From JAHCHG01 sp038246645 (lineage in GTDB: Bacteria > Acidobacteriota > Blastocatellia > Pyrinomonadales > Pyrinomonadaceae), in contig JBBRVS010000033.1 of the NCBI GenBank assembly GCA_038246645.1, positions 1 to 34,041 of the forward strand: a DNA stretch of 34,041 bases. Reading direction: 5' to 3'. The notes beneath the pieces were generated by a model. That model saw only the letters and a list, made by a program, of their open reading frames with translations, was not told the DNA's origin and ran no database searches. This document shows positions 7,326 to 15,732 of this stretch, in pieces. Within the stretch, counting starts at the first letter, position 1. Each line of letters begins with the position of its first letter. A program made the position numbers and the translations under genes.

Positions 7326-9068
7326 ATGTTATCTAAATATTTCTGCTTAATTATTTTAGCTTTTATTCTTTCTATATCATCAGTAGTGACTGCACAGACA
7401 CCATATGATGTAGAAATATTAAAAATTAGAACAAAAATACAAGATGTGGAAAACTTAATCGTTTCTAATTTGGATGACATCAAGAAAGTTGAAAAATCAC
7501 TATCAGAATCAGAAAAAATTATTTTATGGTTAAAAGAAAGTGAAGTTTTTAGTAAAACAGATAAAAAAAAAGAAATTGACTTTTTTCAACAAGCATATTT
7601 AAGTGCAAAAAATCTATGTAATGCTGATTCTGAAAAAGATATTAATATACAATCCTTAAAAATCATTGCTGTTAGCGAAACACTTAAATTCAGTTTAGCT
7701 AAAGGAACTGAGAAATTTACTGAGGCTTTGACATCTTCACTATCAAATTGCATTTCTCAAAACAAAGAAAGCGTTAAAAATAATAATATTGTTGCTGAGA
7801 TTTTAGTTGATGCCGCTTTGACAGTAATTGATAAAGACGCTAATCAAGCGGCAAATCTCGGCATCCTTTCATTAGAGTCAGGCATTTCAAATAATATTTC
7901 AATTCTAATTCTAAAATTACGAAAGAAAGATAAAGATTTAGCTAACAAGTTACTTAACCAAGCAATTCTTAAAACCGCTACCTACTCAAACTTTTTCAGT
8001 TTTCAAACTTTAGCGCAATCTACGTTTCCAGAAATTTTTATCAATATTAATCAAGAACTTCCTGAAACGCCTAATAATATAAAAATAGCTTTTTTGAAGA
8101 CTCTATTCCAAAAATTTCAAAACGATCTTAAATCTGATATAGATAATTCTAATAAATGCTCTTTATCAAAAATAATCATCTCTCTTTCTGACAACATTAA
8201 AGCCTTGCTACCGCAGGATTTTCTAGTTCTTCCGGCATTTCTTGAACAATGCTCTTCGAGAATGCAATACAATAGTTTTAATGGACAACAACTTAATACT
8301 ACTGAAGACTTTATTGCTGCATCTGAAAAAACTTCAAATCCTGATTTATCATCTAGCTACCTACTAAATGCGATGTTATTAGCTTTACAAAATGGAGAAT
8401 ACCAAAATGTATTTACCATCTACGAAAAGTTAAAGAATAATGACAAATTTATTGATGATAATGGTGATTACATCAATATAATTCTAAGAGATAGTGCGGT
8501 TGGTTTAGCCTACAAATTTTATGAAGAAAAAAGTTTTGCTGAAATGTATAAAGCAATTAACCTTCCTTCCGAAAAAGATAAAGCCGAAACGGAATTACTT
8601 CTAACAAACAGAATATTTGATTCAGATAATCCTGATTATGAAGTAATCCTTAATTTGTTAGAAGACGCTAGAAAACGGATTGCAAAAGTTTCTGAATCAA
8701 ATATTAACTTAGAAAATCTATATCTAGGTTTGGCAGAAAGATATTCAATATTGGCTGAAAAAACTAAAATAGTTCCAGTCGAGTCGTTAAGTATTTTGAG
8801 AGATGCAGTCAAAACAATGAATCGTAATTATTTTGCTGATTCCGAATTGAAAACTACTTCAGAAAATGAAAGAAATAATCAATTGTTTGCGCCTGTCCAG
8901 TTGCCGATATATTTATTAAAAAGCGATTCTCAAGAAGTATCTAATATAGTTACTTACATAGATTCTCCAATTAAAAGAGTAAAAACAAAACTTTTTGTCA
9001 TTCAATTTTTACTCAATCAAAAAGAGATTTTAAGCGAAGAACTTGCAAATAAACTTAAAAAGAAATGA
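7326..9068 (+). CDS. Secreted helical-repeat protein of unknown function (580 aa)
   Basis: I do not recognise a named family. The ATG at 7326 gives a clean signal peptide (MLSKYFCLIILAFILSISS, cleavage likely after VVTAQ). An upstream ATG at 7263 is inside the terminator hairpin and would bury the signal peptide. The mature protein is almost entirely predicted alpha-helix with no membrane segment. Its early part is coiled-coil-like (RTKIQDVENLIVSNLDDIKK). Later it has TPR/HEAT-like helical pairs such as NQAANLGILSLESGI followed by DKDLANKLLNQAILKTA. It loosely resembles the helical periplasmic proteins common in Acidobacteria. Its stop overlaps the start of the thioredoxin-like gene (ATGA), so the two are translationally coupled. 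A scaffold or chaperone for the Cys-rich peptide is a guess from context. Composition is strongly AT-rich. Confidence 0.75.
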   Translation: MLSKYFCLIILAFILSISSVVTAQTPYDVEILKIRTKIQDVENLIVSNLDDIKKVEKSLSESEKIILWLKESEVFSKTDKKKEIDFFQQAYLSAKNLCNADSEKDINIQSLKIIAVSETLKFSLAKGTEKFTEALTSSLSNCISQNKESVKNNNIVAEILVDAALTVIDKDANQAANLGILSLESGISNNISILILKLRKKDKDLANKLLNQAILKTATYSNFFSFQTLAQSTFPEIFININQELPETPNNIKIAFLKTLFQKFQNDLKSDIDNSNKCSLSKIIISLSDNIKALLPQDFLVLPAFLEQCSSRMQYNSFNGQQLNTTEDFIAASEKTSNPDLSSSYLLNAMLLALQNGEYQNVFTIYEKLKNNDKFIDDNGDYINIILRDSAVGLAYKFYEEKSFAEMYKAINLPSEKDKAETELLLTNRIFDSDNPDYEVILNLLEDARKRIAKVSESNINLENLYLGLAERYSILAEKTKIVPVESLSILRDAVKTMNRNYFADSELKTTSENERNNQLFAPVQLPIYLLKSDSQEVSNIVTYIDSPIKRVKTKLFVIQFLLNQKEILSEELANKLKKK

Positions 9069-9736
9069 ATTATAAAAAAGTCAATTATTACCAAACTTAC
9101 ACAATTATAATAAAAGTTTTTATTTGTTGCGGATTCATTTTCTTATCAGCATTACTTTCAAACATATTATTTAATTTTTTTCCTAAAACAAATACTCAAA
9201 CTGAACCTATTGTAAATTTTTCTGAATTTTTTGCAGAGCAAATCAATTCTTCTGAGTGGAATGGACCAAAATTAAATCAACCAGTAGAATTAGAAAATTT
9301 TTATAATTCAAATAGAAACAGATTAGTTGCCGACTTTAATAGATATAATTATATTCTCTTAGCCGTAATATCACCTGATTGCGGCTTTTGCATTCGCTCA
9401 AAAGAGATGTTTCAAGAAATTTTTGATATAGCTGAAAGTAAAAACTTGCCTTATTACTTTGTTAGTTTTGAAAATACTAACTCTGATAAATTCTTTTATT
9501 ATACTAATAAATTAAACAGTAAAATTCCGGCATTCGTTTGGGACAAAAATGAAATGAATTCTCAATTGAATCTTCAAAAAACTCCAACTCCAACTCATAT
9601 ATTGATAGATAAACAGGGAAAGATTCGAGGAATTTATGTAGGCGGCGCAAGTGATCAAACTGCGTATTCTAAAATAATTGATGCTATTTTCGATGATATA
9701 AACGAGGTAAAACATTTTGACGGAATTTATGATTAA
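9065..9736 (+). CDS. Membrane-anchored thioredoxin-like protein (TlpA/redoxin type, CGFC)
   Basis: A 223-residue protein with one N-terminal membrane segment (about 13-38, IIIKVFICCGFIFLSALL) and an extracytoplasmic thioredoxin fold. The active site is in ILLAVISPDCGFCIRSKEMF (CGFC). A later cis-proline region, KTPTPTHILIDKQGKIRGIY, matches the TlpA/ResA pattern of a Thr-Pro before a beta strand and D-x-x-G-x-I. It most likely reduces or forms disulfides outside the membrane; the obvious local client is the six-Cys peptide two genes upstream. The start ATG overlaps the TGA of the preceding gene by 4 nt. The end overlaps an ATG (9729) that begins the next membrane-protein frame, so three genes are tightly packed. 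The redox direction cannot be told from sequence. Confidence 0.85.
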   Translation: MNYKKVNYYQTYTIIIKVFICCGFIFLSALLSNILFNFFPKTNTQTEPIVNFSEFFAEQINSSEWNGPKLNQPVELENFYNSNRNRLVADFNRYNYILLAVISPDCGFCIRSKEMFQEIFDIAESKNLPYYFVSFENTNSDKFFYYTNKLNSKIPAFVWDKNEMNSQLNLQKTPTPTHILIDKQGKIRGIYVGGASDQTAYSKIIDAIFDDINEVKHFDGIYD

Positions 9737-9766
9737 TAAAAAAAAAGTTATTTTCTATTTTCAAGT

Positions 9767-12025
9767 TTGCTCTTGTTATTTTTGTGCGGTAAGTATCTCC
9801 TTCAATTTTGGCAAATCCCGATGATTGCCGGCGCAGATGGTTCGGGACATACCGCGCTTCTTCATCTTTATCATCAACATATCTTTCCAAATCTCAATGG
9901 CGTGATTCCTGAGTTTTGGGACGGAATGCCTTTTCCGATTTATTATCCGCCGCTTTTTTATTGGATTGGTGCGTCGTTGATGAGTATTTTCGGAATTGAC
10001 GCTACTCTTGCCGCCAAACTCGTTACGACGTTTTCTTTTCTATTTCTGCCTTTTGCACTTTTCCGTTTAAGCAAAAATCTCGGTTTGAGTTTGGCTGAAT
10101 CCGTAATTGCCGTATGTTTGGCGGGCGTGATTATTTGCGGTTCGAATGTCGCGTCGCTTTCGGGAATCGGTCTTTTGGGTTTATTCGAGGTCGGACTGTA
10201 TTCGCAGACTTTGGGTTTCGGTTTCTTTTGTCTTTGGGTTTCGTCTTTGATAAAAGCTGAAAATTCCGTCAAAGAAACAATTCTTTCCGTCATATTTCTT
10301 TCAGCGACAATTTTAAGTAATGTTCATATTTTGCCTCTTGTCGCTTCATTCGCGTTTTTTTGGCTTGTTTATCAAATTGCCGGAATTTACAAAAAAAGAA
10401 AAGAATTACAGAGAAAACAAATTATTTCAGAAATATGTTTTTCCTTCGGACTTCTTCTTTCTCCGCTTCTTATCAGCGGCATTTGGCTTTTTCCCGTAGT
10501 TTGGTGGTATCAGTATTCAGTCGGAAAAACGCTTTCCGCGAATAATCTGTTTTTTTTACTCGGAAGTTTGAATCTTGTTTGGATAATCTGTTTGTTCGTA
10601 GCTTGGACGGAAAGAAAACGTAATCCAATTTTAGCAATTCTTTGCTTAATGATCTTAACGGTTGCTTTTGCAAGTTTAGCTCCGATTGATTTTCTAACCC
10701 AATCAGTTCCTTTTCAACCCGCAAGAACTTTATCCGGGGTAATAATTTTGGCAGTCTTGCCGACGTTTGTTTTATTAAACCGATTGTTAAAAGAAGTCTT
10801 TAACTCAAATGAAATAGTTTCGGCAGCAATTTTATTTGTGTCGGTATGTTTTTTAGCTTGGATTCACCCAACACAAAATTTCGGAATTGCGGCTTTGTCC
10901 GAATCCGAAGCAAATGAGATCAATCAAATTATCAAAGCTGTCAAAGAAACCGAAAGCGATAAAATCTTGGTTGAAATCATTGAATCTCAAGCAATTTTTA
11001 ATTCGCCTTCGCAAAACACCCGCGAAATGGCAAAATCCCGCGCTCTTTCTCACCAATTGGGAATGAACGGCAGACAGATTTTATGGAATGTGTTTCGTGA
11101 GCAAGCGTTAAGTGCGCCTTTTGCAACGGCTGTGAATAATCTCTTTTCAGATTCAAAAGAAGTTTTCGGACTCGACGGATTGGCTTTGAGAGAATCTGTT
11201 AGAAATGATTTGGATACAAAGACAAAATTAAAGTTGGCTCAAACTCTCGGAGTTTCGCATTTTTTGATAAAATCCGAACGACAAATTGAAATGTTGCGAA
11301 AAGAAGATGACATTCAAGAACTTTGGCAAATCAGCGGTTGGCATTATTTTACATTTAAAGATTCTGCTTTATTGCAAAAAGCCGATTCAATTCCCGTTTT
11401 TGCGTGGCTGAAAATAAAGTCGAAAAACCGTGTAGGCAGTGAATTTGAATTTTTCAATCTGGCTGAATATCTTGCTTTTAACGGAAAACCTGAAATTCCT
11501 GTTATATATGCCAATAGCCCGAACATATTTGAGGTTATCGAAAAACTGCAAAAAGCTATTTTGTTATTAGACGAAAATGAGGTTTCTGCTGATGATTTGG
11601 AAAGAATAAAATTACTTGGCGCAAAAAATCAGAATCTCAAAATTTTGTTTGTGAGCAATAAAGAAAATTCCATCATCAACTTTTTCAAACCCGACCGGAT
11701 TAAAATTCTGACGGAAAATTCTGAACTTTTATCAGAAATTGCATCGCAAATTATTGAATGGCAAGAATCTGGGTCGTCAAATATGTCGCAAGTGGATTCA
11801 CGACAAAGTTTCACCGTTAGATATAACTACTTTCCCGCTTGGCAAGCCGGAAATCAAAATATCTTCTTGGATGGTTATGGGCGAAATGTAATTTGTAATT
11901 TTCACGAAAACCTAAACTGGAAGCCAAGTTTGGTTAATTCCGTTTCAATAATTTTATTCATTTTCGGGATATTTATGTTGGTTGGACTCAAATATTTAGT
12001 ATCTAGCATTAAAATGCGGGTTTGA
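9767..12025 (+). CDS. Polytopic GT-C-like membrane protein (PMT/6-PTPS-related type); N-terminus probably frameshifted
   Basis: A 752-residue protein with many membrane helices in the first 370 residues, a soluble C-terminal domain and a last helix (about 725-745). The opening loop ADGSGHTALLHLYHQ (Asp about 24), then IPEFWDGMPFPIYYPPLFYWIGA, resembles GT-C glycosyltransferase-like '6-pyruvoyl-tetrahydropterin synthase-related' membrane proteins, where the first-loop Asp helps catalysis. The NYFPAWQAG segment near the end is also typical. A polyprenyl-sugar-dependent glycosyltransferase or surface-polymer role is likely, substrate unknown. The frame given begins at a TTG with no ribosome site. 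A better start is the ATG at 9729, overlapping the preceding gene: adding one A to the A9 tract at 9738-9746 joins MINKKKSYFLFSSLLLFL to this frame. That implies a homopolymer miscall, a 1-nt deletion or transcriptional slippage. Confidence 0.8.
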   Translation: MLLLFLCGKYLLQFWQIPMIAGADGSGHTALLHLYHQHIFPNLNGVIPEFWDGMPFPIYYPPLFYWIGASLMSIFGIDATLAAKLVTTFSFLFLPFALFRLSKNLGLSLAESVIAVCLAGVIICGSNVASLSGIGLLGLFEVGLYSQTLGFGFFCLWVSSLIKAENSVKETILSVIFLSATILSNVHILPLVASFAFFWLVYQIAGIYKKRKELQRKQIISEICFSFGLLLSPLLISGIWLFPVVWWYQYSVGKTLSANNLFFLLGSLNLVWIICLFVAWTERKRNPILAILCLMILTVAFASLAPIDFLTQSVPFQPARTLSGVIILAVLPTFVLLNRLLKEVFNSNEIVSAAILFVSVCFLAWIHPTQNFGIAALSESEANEINQIIKAVKETESDKILVEIIESQAIFNSPSQNTREMAKSRALSHQLGMNGRQILWNVFREQALSAPFATAVNNLFSDSKEVFGLDGLALRESVRNDLDTKTKLKLAQTLGVSHFLIKSERQIEMLRKEDDIQELWQISGWHYFTFKDSALLQKADSIPVFAWLKIKSKNRVGSEFEFFNLAEYLAFNGKPEIPVIYANSPNIFEVIEKLQKAILLLDENEVSADDLERIKLLGAKNQNLKILFVSNKENSIINFFKPDRIKILTENSELLSEIASQIIEWQESGSSNMSQVDSRQSFTVRYNYFPAWQAGNQNIFLDGYGRNVICNFHENLNWKPSLVNSVSIILFIFGIFMLVGLKYLVSSIKMRV

Positions 12026-12100
12026 TTGTTTAATCATTTTTCAACCAGAAAAATTCCAAATAAATTGCAAAATAACCGCAGATGAATTATTGTTGCATTT

Positions 12101-13102
12101 ATGCGATACATCGAAAATCCGCCGAATCCTTATCAGAAGTATTCCGCCGAATTTCTGGGCGAACCTTCAAGCACAAAACTAGAAGTTTATGAAGAAACCG
12201 CGACCAAGAAAATGATCACCAAAGCGTGGTCTTCGGATTTCGGCAATCGTTTTACGGTCAATTGTTATCGCGGCTGCATTCACGCCTGCACGTATTGTTT
12301 TGCGCGGCAGTATCACGAATATTTGGGCTACGGCGCGGGAACGGATTTTGAAACGAAAATTATTGCTAAAATCAACGCGCCGGAAATTTTGCGAAATGAA
12401 CTCAAACGCACGCGGCAAAAGATAAACCATCTCGATTTTTCGTTTGCGACCGACCCGTATTTGCCGCTCGAAGCAAGTTACGAGCTCACGCGGAATTGTT
12501 TAAAAGTTTGCCGCGAATTTCGCGTCCCCGTCGCGATTATTACGAAATCGCCGCTTGTTACGAGGGATTTGGATATTTTAAGCGAACTCGATTGCACGGT
12601 TTTTTTCTCGATTCCGTTTTTAACAAAGGAAAAATCAAAGCCGTTTGAACTTTACACACCGATTCCCGAAGTGCGTTTTCGCGCGATGAAAACGCTGACC
12701 GACGCGGGCATAAAAGTCGGCATCGGAATCGCGCCGATTATTCTTGGTTACAACGAATCCGACATTCCGCGCCTTCTCGAAAAAGCACGCGAAAACGGCG
12801 CAACGAAAGCGTTTATCAATTTAATTCATTTCGATACGGATTCGATTCTGGAATATTTCACAAACAAACTTCACGAAAAAATCCCGACCAAAGCCGAAAA
12901 AATCTTAAATACAATGAAGCGCGAACGCGACGGAAATCTGCGCCATCGCAATTATAAAGAACGCAACACAGGCAAAACCGAACAATGGCAGACCGCCGTG
13001 AAAATGTTTGAACTGCATTTTAAGAAATTAGGATTCGAGCAAATTGAAATTATTCGGGAAACAAAAAAAGAAAGTTTGCCCGTTCAGAGGAGATTGTTTT
13101 AA
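12101..13102 (+). CDS. Radical SAM protein, SplB-like (PA0069/Rv2578c type)
   Basis: A 333-residue radical SAM enzyme. The cluster-binding motif is C59-x3-C63-x2-C66 within NCYRGCIHACTYCFARQYH; the extra Cys55 and the YCFAR ending are typical of the SplB-related group. Downstream strands such as HLDFSFATDPYLPLEA and VPVAIITKSPLVTRD fit the (beta/alpha) barrel of that group, as does VGIGIAPIILGYNESD. Family members are annotated as DNA-repair-photolyase-like, but most are uncharacterised, so a repair role is a suggestion only. It looks monocistronic. GC and codon use are host-like, in contrast to the AT-rich cluster before it. Confidence 0.88.
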   Translation: MRYIENPPNPYQKYSAEFLGEPSSTKLEVYEETATKKMITKAWSSDFGNRFTVNCYRGCIHACTYCFARQYHEYLGYGAGTDFETKIIAKINAPEILRNELKRTRQKINHLDFSFATDPYLPLEASYELTRNCLKVCREFRVPVAIITKSPLVTRDLDILSELDCTVFFSIPFLTKEKSKPFELYTPIPEVRFRAMKTLTDAGIKVGIGIAPIILGYNESDIPRLLEKARENGATKAFINLIHFDTDSILEYFTNKLHEKIPTKAEKILNTMKRERDGNLRHRNYKERNTGKTEQWQTAVKMFELHFKKLGFEQIEIIRETKKESLPVQRRLF

Positions 13103-13165
13103 GAATTTTTCAGCTTATTTTCAAGCGAAAATTTATTGATTTTTATTTTTGAGTCGGATTTACTC

Positions 13166-13699
13166 TTACTTTTTAGGCTTTTCGATTCTATTTTCAACAA
13201 GTTTCTTTTCTAAAACTTTTCCGTCTTTTACCGATAAAATAATGGCTCTTTCATAAACGGAAGCATAACCGCCATGAACATATTGTAGTTGCCTTCCGTC
13301 AGGAATACGAAGTTCGCCTGTAAACCAATCGGCGTAAACTTTGTTATCGCCGTATTTATCAGGAAAAAGCGTTTTAAGATCGGCTTTTTGACACTTTTCT
13401 TCTGTTTCATCGGAAGCTGCTTCATTTCACAATCAAGAATCAATAGATTTTAGATAAAGAGATTCTTCGGAAATTTCCCAATAAGCCATATATCCGCGCC
13501 AATTTCCCGAACTTACAATATTTGGCTCAATAAAAAATTTTGGTCGTTCATTTTTATTATTGTAAAAATCTTCCAGAGGATTGGTGAAAAGATTGAATTC
13601 TTTGTTATCGTAAAGAATTTTATCGGGTGCTTGTGCAGTCGCCAAAATACTTGAGTTCAAAGAAAACAATATAGCCAGAATAAAAAATAGTTTGTTCAT
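13166..13699 (-). pseudogene. Secreted protein gene with two in-frame TGA codons
   Basis: A 177-codon frame begins with a signal peptide (MNKLFFILAILFSLNSS, then ILATAQA). It continues through IVSSGNWRGYMAYWEISEES and LYLKSIDS to a TGA at 13433-13435. One codon later comes a second TGA (13427-13429). The same frame then continues without other stops for 83 codons (NEAASDETEEKCQKADLKTL, VYADWFTGELRIPDG, then YVHGGYASVYERAIILSVKDG) to a TAA at 13166-13168. The downstream part is clearly protein-like and in the same frame, so this is one gene interrupted by nonsense codons, not two genes. A Trp-Leu-Cys original (TGG TTG TGY) would explain it. Other genes here use TGA as a normal stop, so recoding is unlikely. 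Function unknown; it resembles small secreted proteins of Acidobacteria. Confidence 0.75.
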
Positions 13700-13802
13700 A
13701 AAATTATTTCACTCCTGATTTATGAAGTTTAGTGTGTAAAATATTAGTTTGGGTGCTCTGGTGAAACTTTTTTTTCCTAAACTTAAGTGGTAATTTTAGT
13801 TT

Positions 13803-14120
13803 ATGCAAAACAGAATAGAAGTTTTCAAACAAATGCTTGAAAGTGATCCCGAAAATACGATGGTGATGTTCGGCTTGGCGAAGGAATATGAAAAGGTAAA
13901 TCAATCGGAAGACGTTATTGCGATTTTAGAAAAATATCTCGCCAAAGCCGACGACGAAGGCAACGCTTACGGAATGCTTGCCAAGGCTTACGAGCAAACC
14001 GGAGATCGCGAAAAAGCGAAATCCGCCTACGAAAAAGGAATCGAAGTTTCCAACGCGCACGGACATCCTTCGATGGCAACGGAATATCAGGAAACGCTCG
14101 AAATGGATTATTCCGATTAA
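13803..14120 (+). CDS. Small TPR-repeat protein (105 aa)
   Basis: A 105-residue soluble protein made of about three tetratricopeptide repeats. DPENTMVMFGLAKEYEKVNQ, GNAYGMLAKAYEQTGDREKA and KSAYEKGIEVSNAHGH show the A/G-x-L/A-x-x-Y pattern. There is no signal peptide. TPRs mediate protein-protein contacts; the partner is unknown. The start is the ATG at 13803. It diverges from the broken secreted-protein gene to its left. A hairpin at 14135-14152 followed by T residues may end its transcript. Confidence 0.8.
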   Translation: MQNRIEVFKQMLESDPENTMVMFGLAKEYEKVNQSEDVIAILEKYLAKADDEGNAYGMLAKAYEQTGDREKAKSAYEKGIEVSNAHGHPSMATEYQETLEMDYSD

Positions 14121-14134
14121 TTTCAGACAATAAT

Positions 14135-14353
14135 TTCGGATATTATTCCGAATAGCTTTTTAAATTGCCACGCCGCTTTAGCGCGTGAAAGATAATTGTT
14201 TAGTTGTCAATTTTTAAGATACAAGCCGAATTATTTATTTAAATCAATTCCGCAGAGTTTCAGCTAGAGCACTGCGGATGATTGATAATTTATTAAAGTT
14301 CGGCTAAAGCCGCTAAGAGTAATGCCAATTGTTCCGTCAGCTAAAGCAGACGG
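14135..14353. repeat. Cluster of five small hairpins, three with CTTTAG/CTAAAG loops (REP-like)
   Basis: The 278-nt gap between the TPR gene and the serine hydrolase holds five palindromes. TTCGGA/TCCGAA is at 14135-14152 with TAGCTTTTT after it, a likely terminator. CACGCCGCTTTAGCGCGTG is at 14169-14187. CCGCAG/CTGCGG arms are at 14250-14277. CGGCTAAAGCCG is at 14301-14312. CCGTCAGCTAAAGCAGACGG is at 14334-14353. Three share a TTTA/TAAA loop flanked by GC arms, so they look like members of one dispersed family. No coding sequence is visible. Confidence 0.55.
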
Positions 14354-14398
14354 CAATTTATAAGAAAAAACATACATTGCGTTACAAATTATATAAAA

Positions 14399-15655
14399 AT
14401 GAAAATTTTTTCTGTTTATAAAACGAGTTTAATCGCTTTTGCCTTTATCGCATTTTTCAATGTTTCAATTTTCGCGCAGACTTCCCGTTATTTTCCGAAT
14501 GCGGAAAACTGGGAAACGCGCACGCCGCAGCAAGTGAAAATTGACGCGGCGAAATTAAAGGAAGCGATTGATTTTGCCGTCGAAAATGAAGCGAAAGCAC
14601 CGCGCGATCAGGAACTCGGACAACTCCAGACCTTCGGGCGCGAGCCGTTCGGCGAGATTATCGGTTTGACCAAGCCGCGCGGCGAGATGACCGGAATTAT
14701 TATCAAAAACGGCTTTATCGTCGCCGAATGGGGTGAGCCTTTCCGCGTTGATATGACGCATTCGGTCACAAAAAGCTTTATCACGGCGGCGGTCGGTCTG
14801 GCGTTTGACCGCAAAATTATCAGAGATTTAAACGCGCCCGTTTACAAGGAAATGGCACCGGTTGCCGCGTATAATTCGCTTGCAAGATTCGACGACGCGG
14901 AAAAATTCGGCAAAGCGAAATTTCTCGAACTTTTTGAAACCGAACATAATAAAAAAATCACCTGGGATAATTTACTCAGGCAAACGAGCGATTGGCAGGG
15001 AAGTTTATGGGGAAAACCCGATTGGGCGGACAGACCCGACCGCGATAATTCGACGTGGCTGACAAAAAAACGGAGCGAACCCGGCACGGTTTATGAATAT
15101 AACGACACGCGCGTCAATCTGCTCGCGCTCTGCGCTTTGAATGTCTGGCGCAAGCCCTTGCCGCAGGTTTTGAAGGAAAATCTGATGGACGAGATCGGCG
15201 CGTCCGGCTCCTGGCGTTGGCACGGTTACGAAAATTCCTTCGTTTTGATTGACGGGCAAATTATGCAGTCGGTCAGCGGCGGCGGGCATTGGGGCGGCGG
15301 AATGTTTATCTCGGCACGCGATATGGCGCGGTTCGGTCTGCTCTTTTTGCGACGCGGAAAATGGAATAATAAACAAATTATCTCGGAAGATTTCATAAAA
15401 CGCGCCGAAACGCCGGGCGCGGCTGAACCGACTTACGGCTATATGAATTTCTTTCTCAATACCGACCAAAAACTCTACAAAAACGCACCCGAAGGCACAA
15501 TCGCCATTTTGGGAAACGGCACGAATATTATCTATTTTGACCGAAAAAACGATTTATTGATCGTTGCGCGTTGGATCGAAAACAGCAAAGTTGACGAATT
15601 CTTGGGAAAAGTCATTGCATCGCTCGGCGAATCTGCGGCATCAAGTAAAAAGTAA
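14399..15655 (+). CDS. Serine hydrolase, class C beta-lactamase-like
   Basis: A 418-residue exported protein of the beta-lactamase/penicillin-binding-protein-like serine hydrolase family. The signal peptide is MKIFSVYKTSLIAFAFIAFF, likely cleaved after IFAQ. The catalytic S-x-x-K motif is HSVTKSF (Ser about 122, Lys about 125). The Y-x-N motif is in VYEYNDTRVNLLAL. A Gly-rich strand, SGGGHWGGGMFISARDMARFG, occupies the place of the KTG-type third motif. Family members include esterases, D-amino-acid peptidases and DD-peptidase-like enzymes, and true beta-lactamase activity is not implied. Host-like codon use. It precedes the sugar dehydrogenase gene by 77 nt on the same strand and may share its transcript. 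Confidence 0.9.
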   Translation: MKIFSVYKTSLIAFAFIAFFNVSIFAQTSRYFPNAENWETRTPQQVKIDAAKLKEAIDFAVENEAKAPRDQELGQLQTFGREPFGEIIGLTKPRGEMTGIIIKNGFIVAEWGEPFRVDMTHSVTKSFITAAVGLAFDRKIIRDLNAPVYKEMAPVAAYNSLARFDDAEKFGKAKFLELFETEHNKKITWDNLLRQTSDWQGSLWGKPDWADRPDRDNSTWLTKKRSEPGTVYEYNDTRVNLLALCALNVWRKPLPQVLKENLMDEIGASGSWRWHGYENSFVLIDGQIMQSVSGGGHWGGGMFISARDMARFGLLFLRRGKWNNKQIISEDFIKRAETPGAAEPTYGYMNFFLNTDQKLYKNAPEGTIAILGNGTNIIYFDRKNDLLIVARWIENSKVDEFLGKVIASLGESAASSKK

Positions 15656-15684
15656 TGGAAAATGGAAAATGGATAACGGAAAAT
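15655..15684. repeat. Short GGAAAAT/GGATAAC tandem run
   Basis: Four imperfect 7- to 8-nt units (TGGAAAA TGGAAAA TGGATAAC GGAAAATG) fill part of the gap after the serine hydrolase stop. The run shares GGATAACGGA with the tandem block at 127-157, which suggests copies of one dispersed repeat. Confidence 0.5.
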
Positions 15685-15732
15685 GCGAAGAGAAACGCAT
15701 CAAGACATTTTCACGGGTAAAATTTCAACAAA

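Noticed and set aside
13427..13435. Selenocysteine or an altered genetic code at the TGA pair
   Set aside because: Other genes here end in TGA and encode Trp as TGG. No convincing stem-loop follows, and two Sec codons one residue apart would be extraordinary. Kept only as a point to test.
13228..13443. Separate 71-aa gene in another frame next to the broken secreted-protein gene
   Set aside because: The frame continuing from the 88-aa first part is more protein-like over the same bases, so this frame is a shadow.
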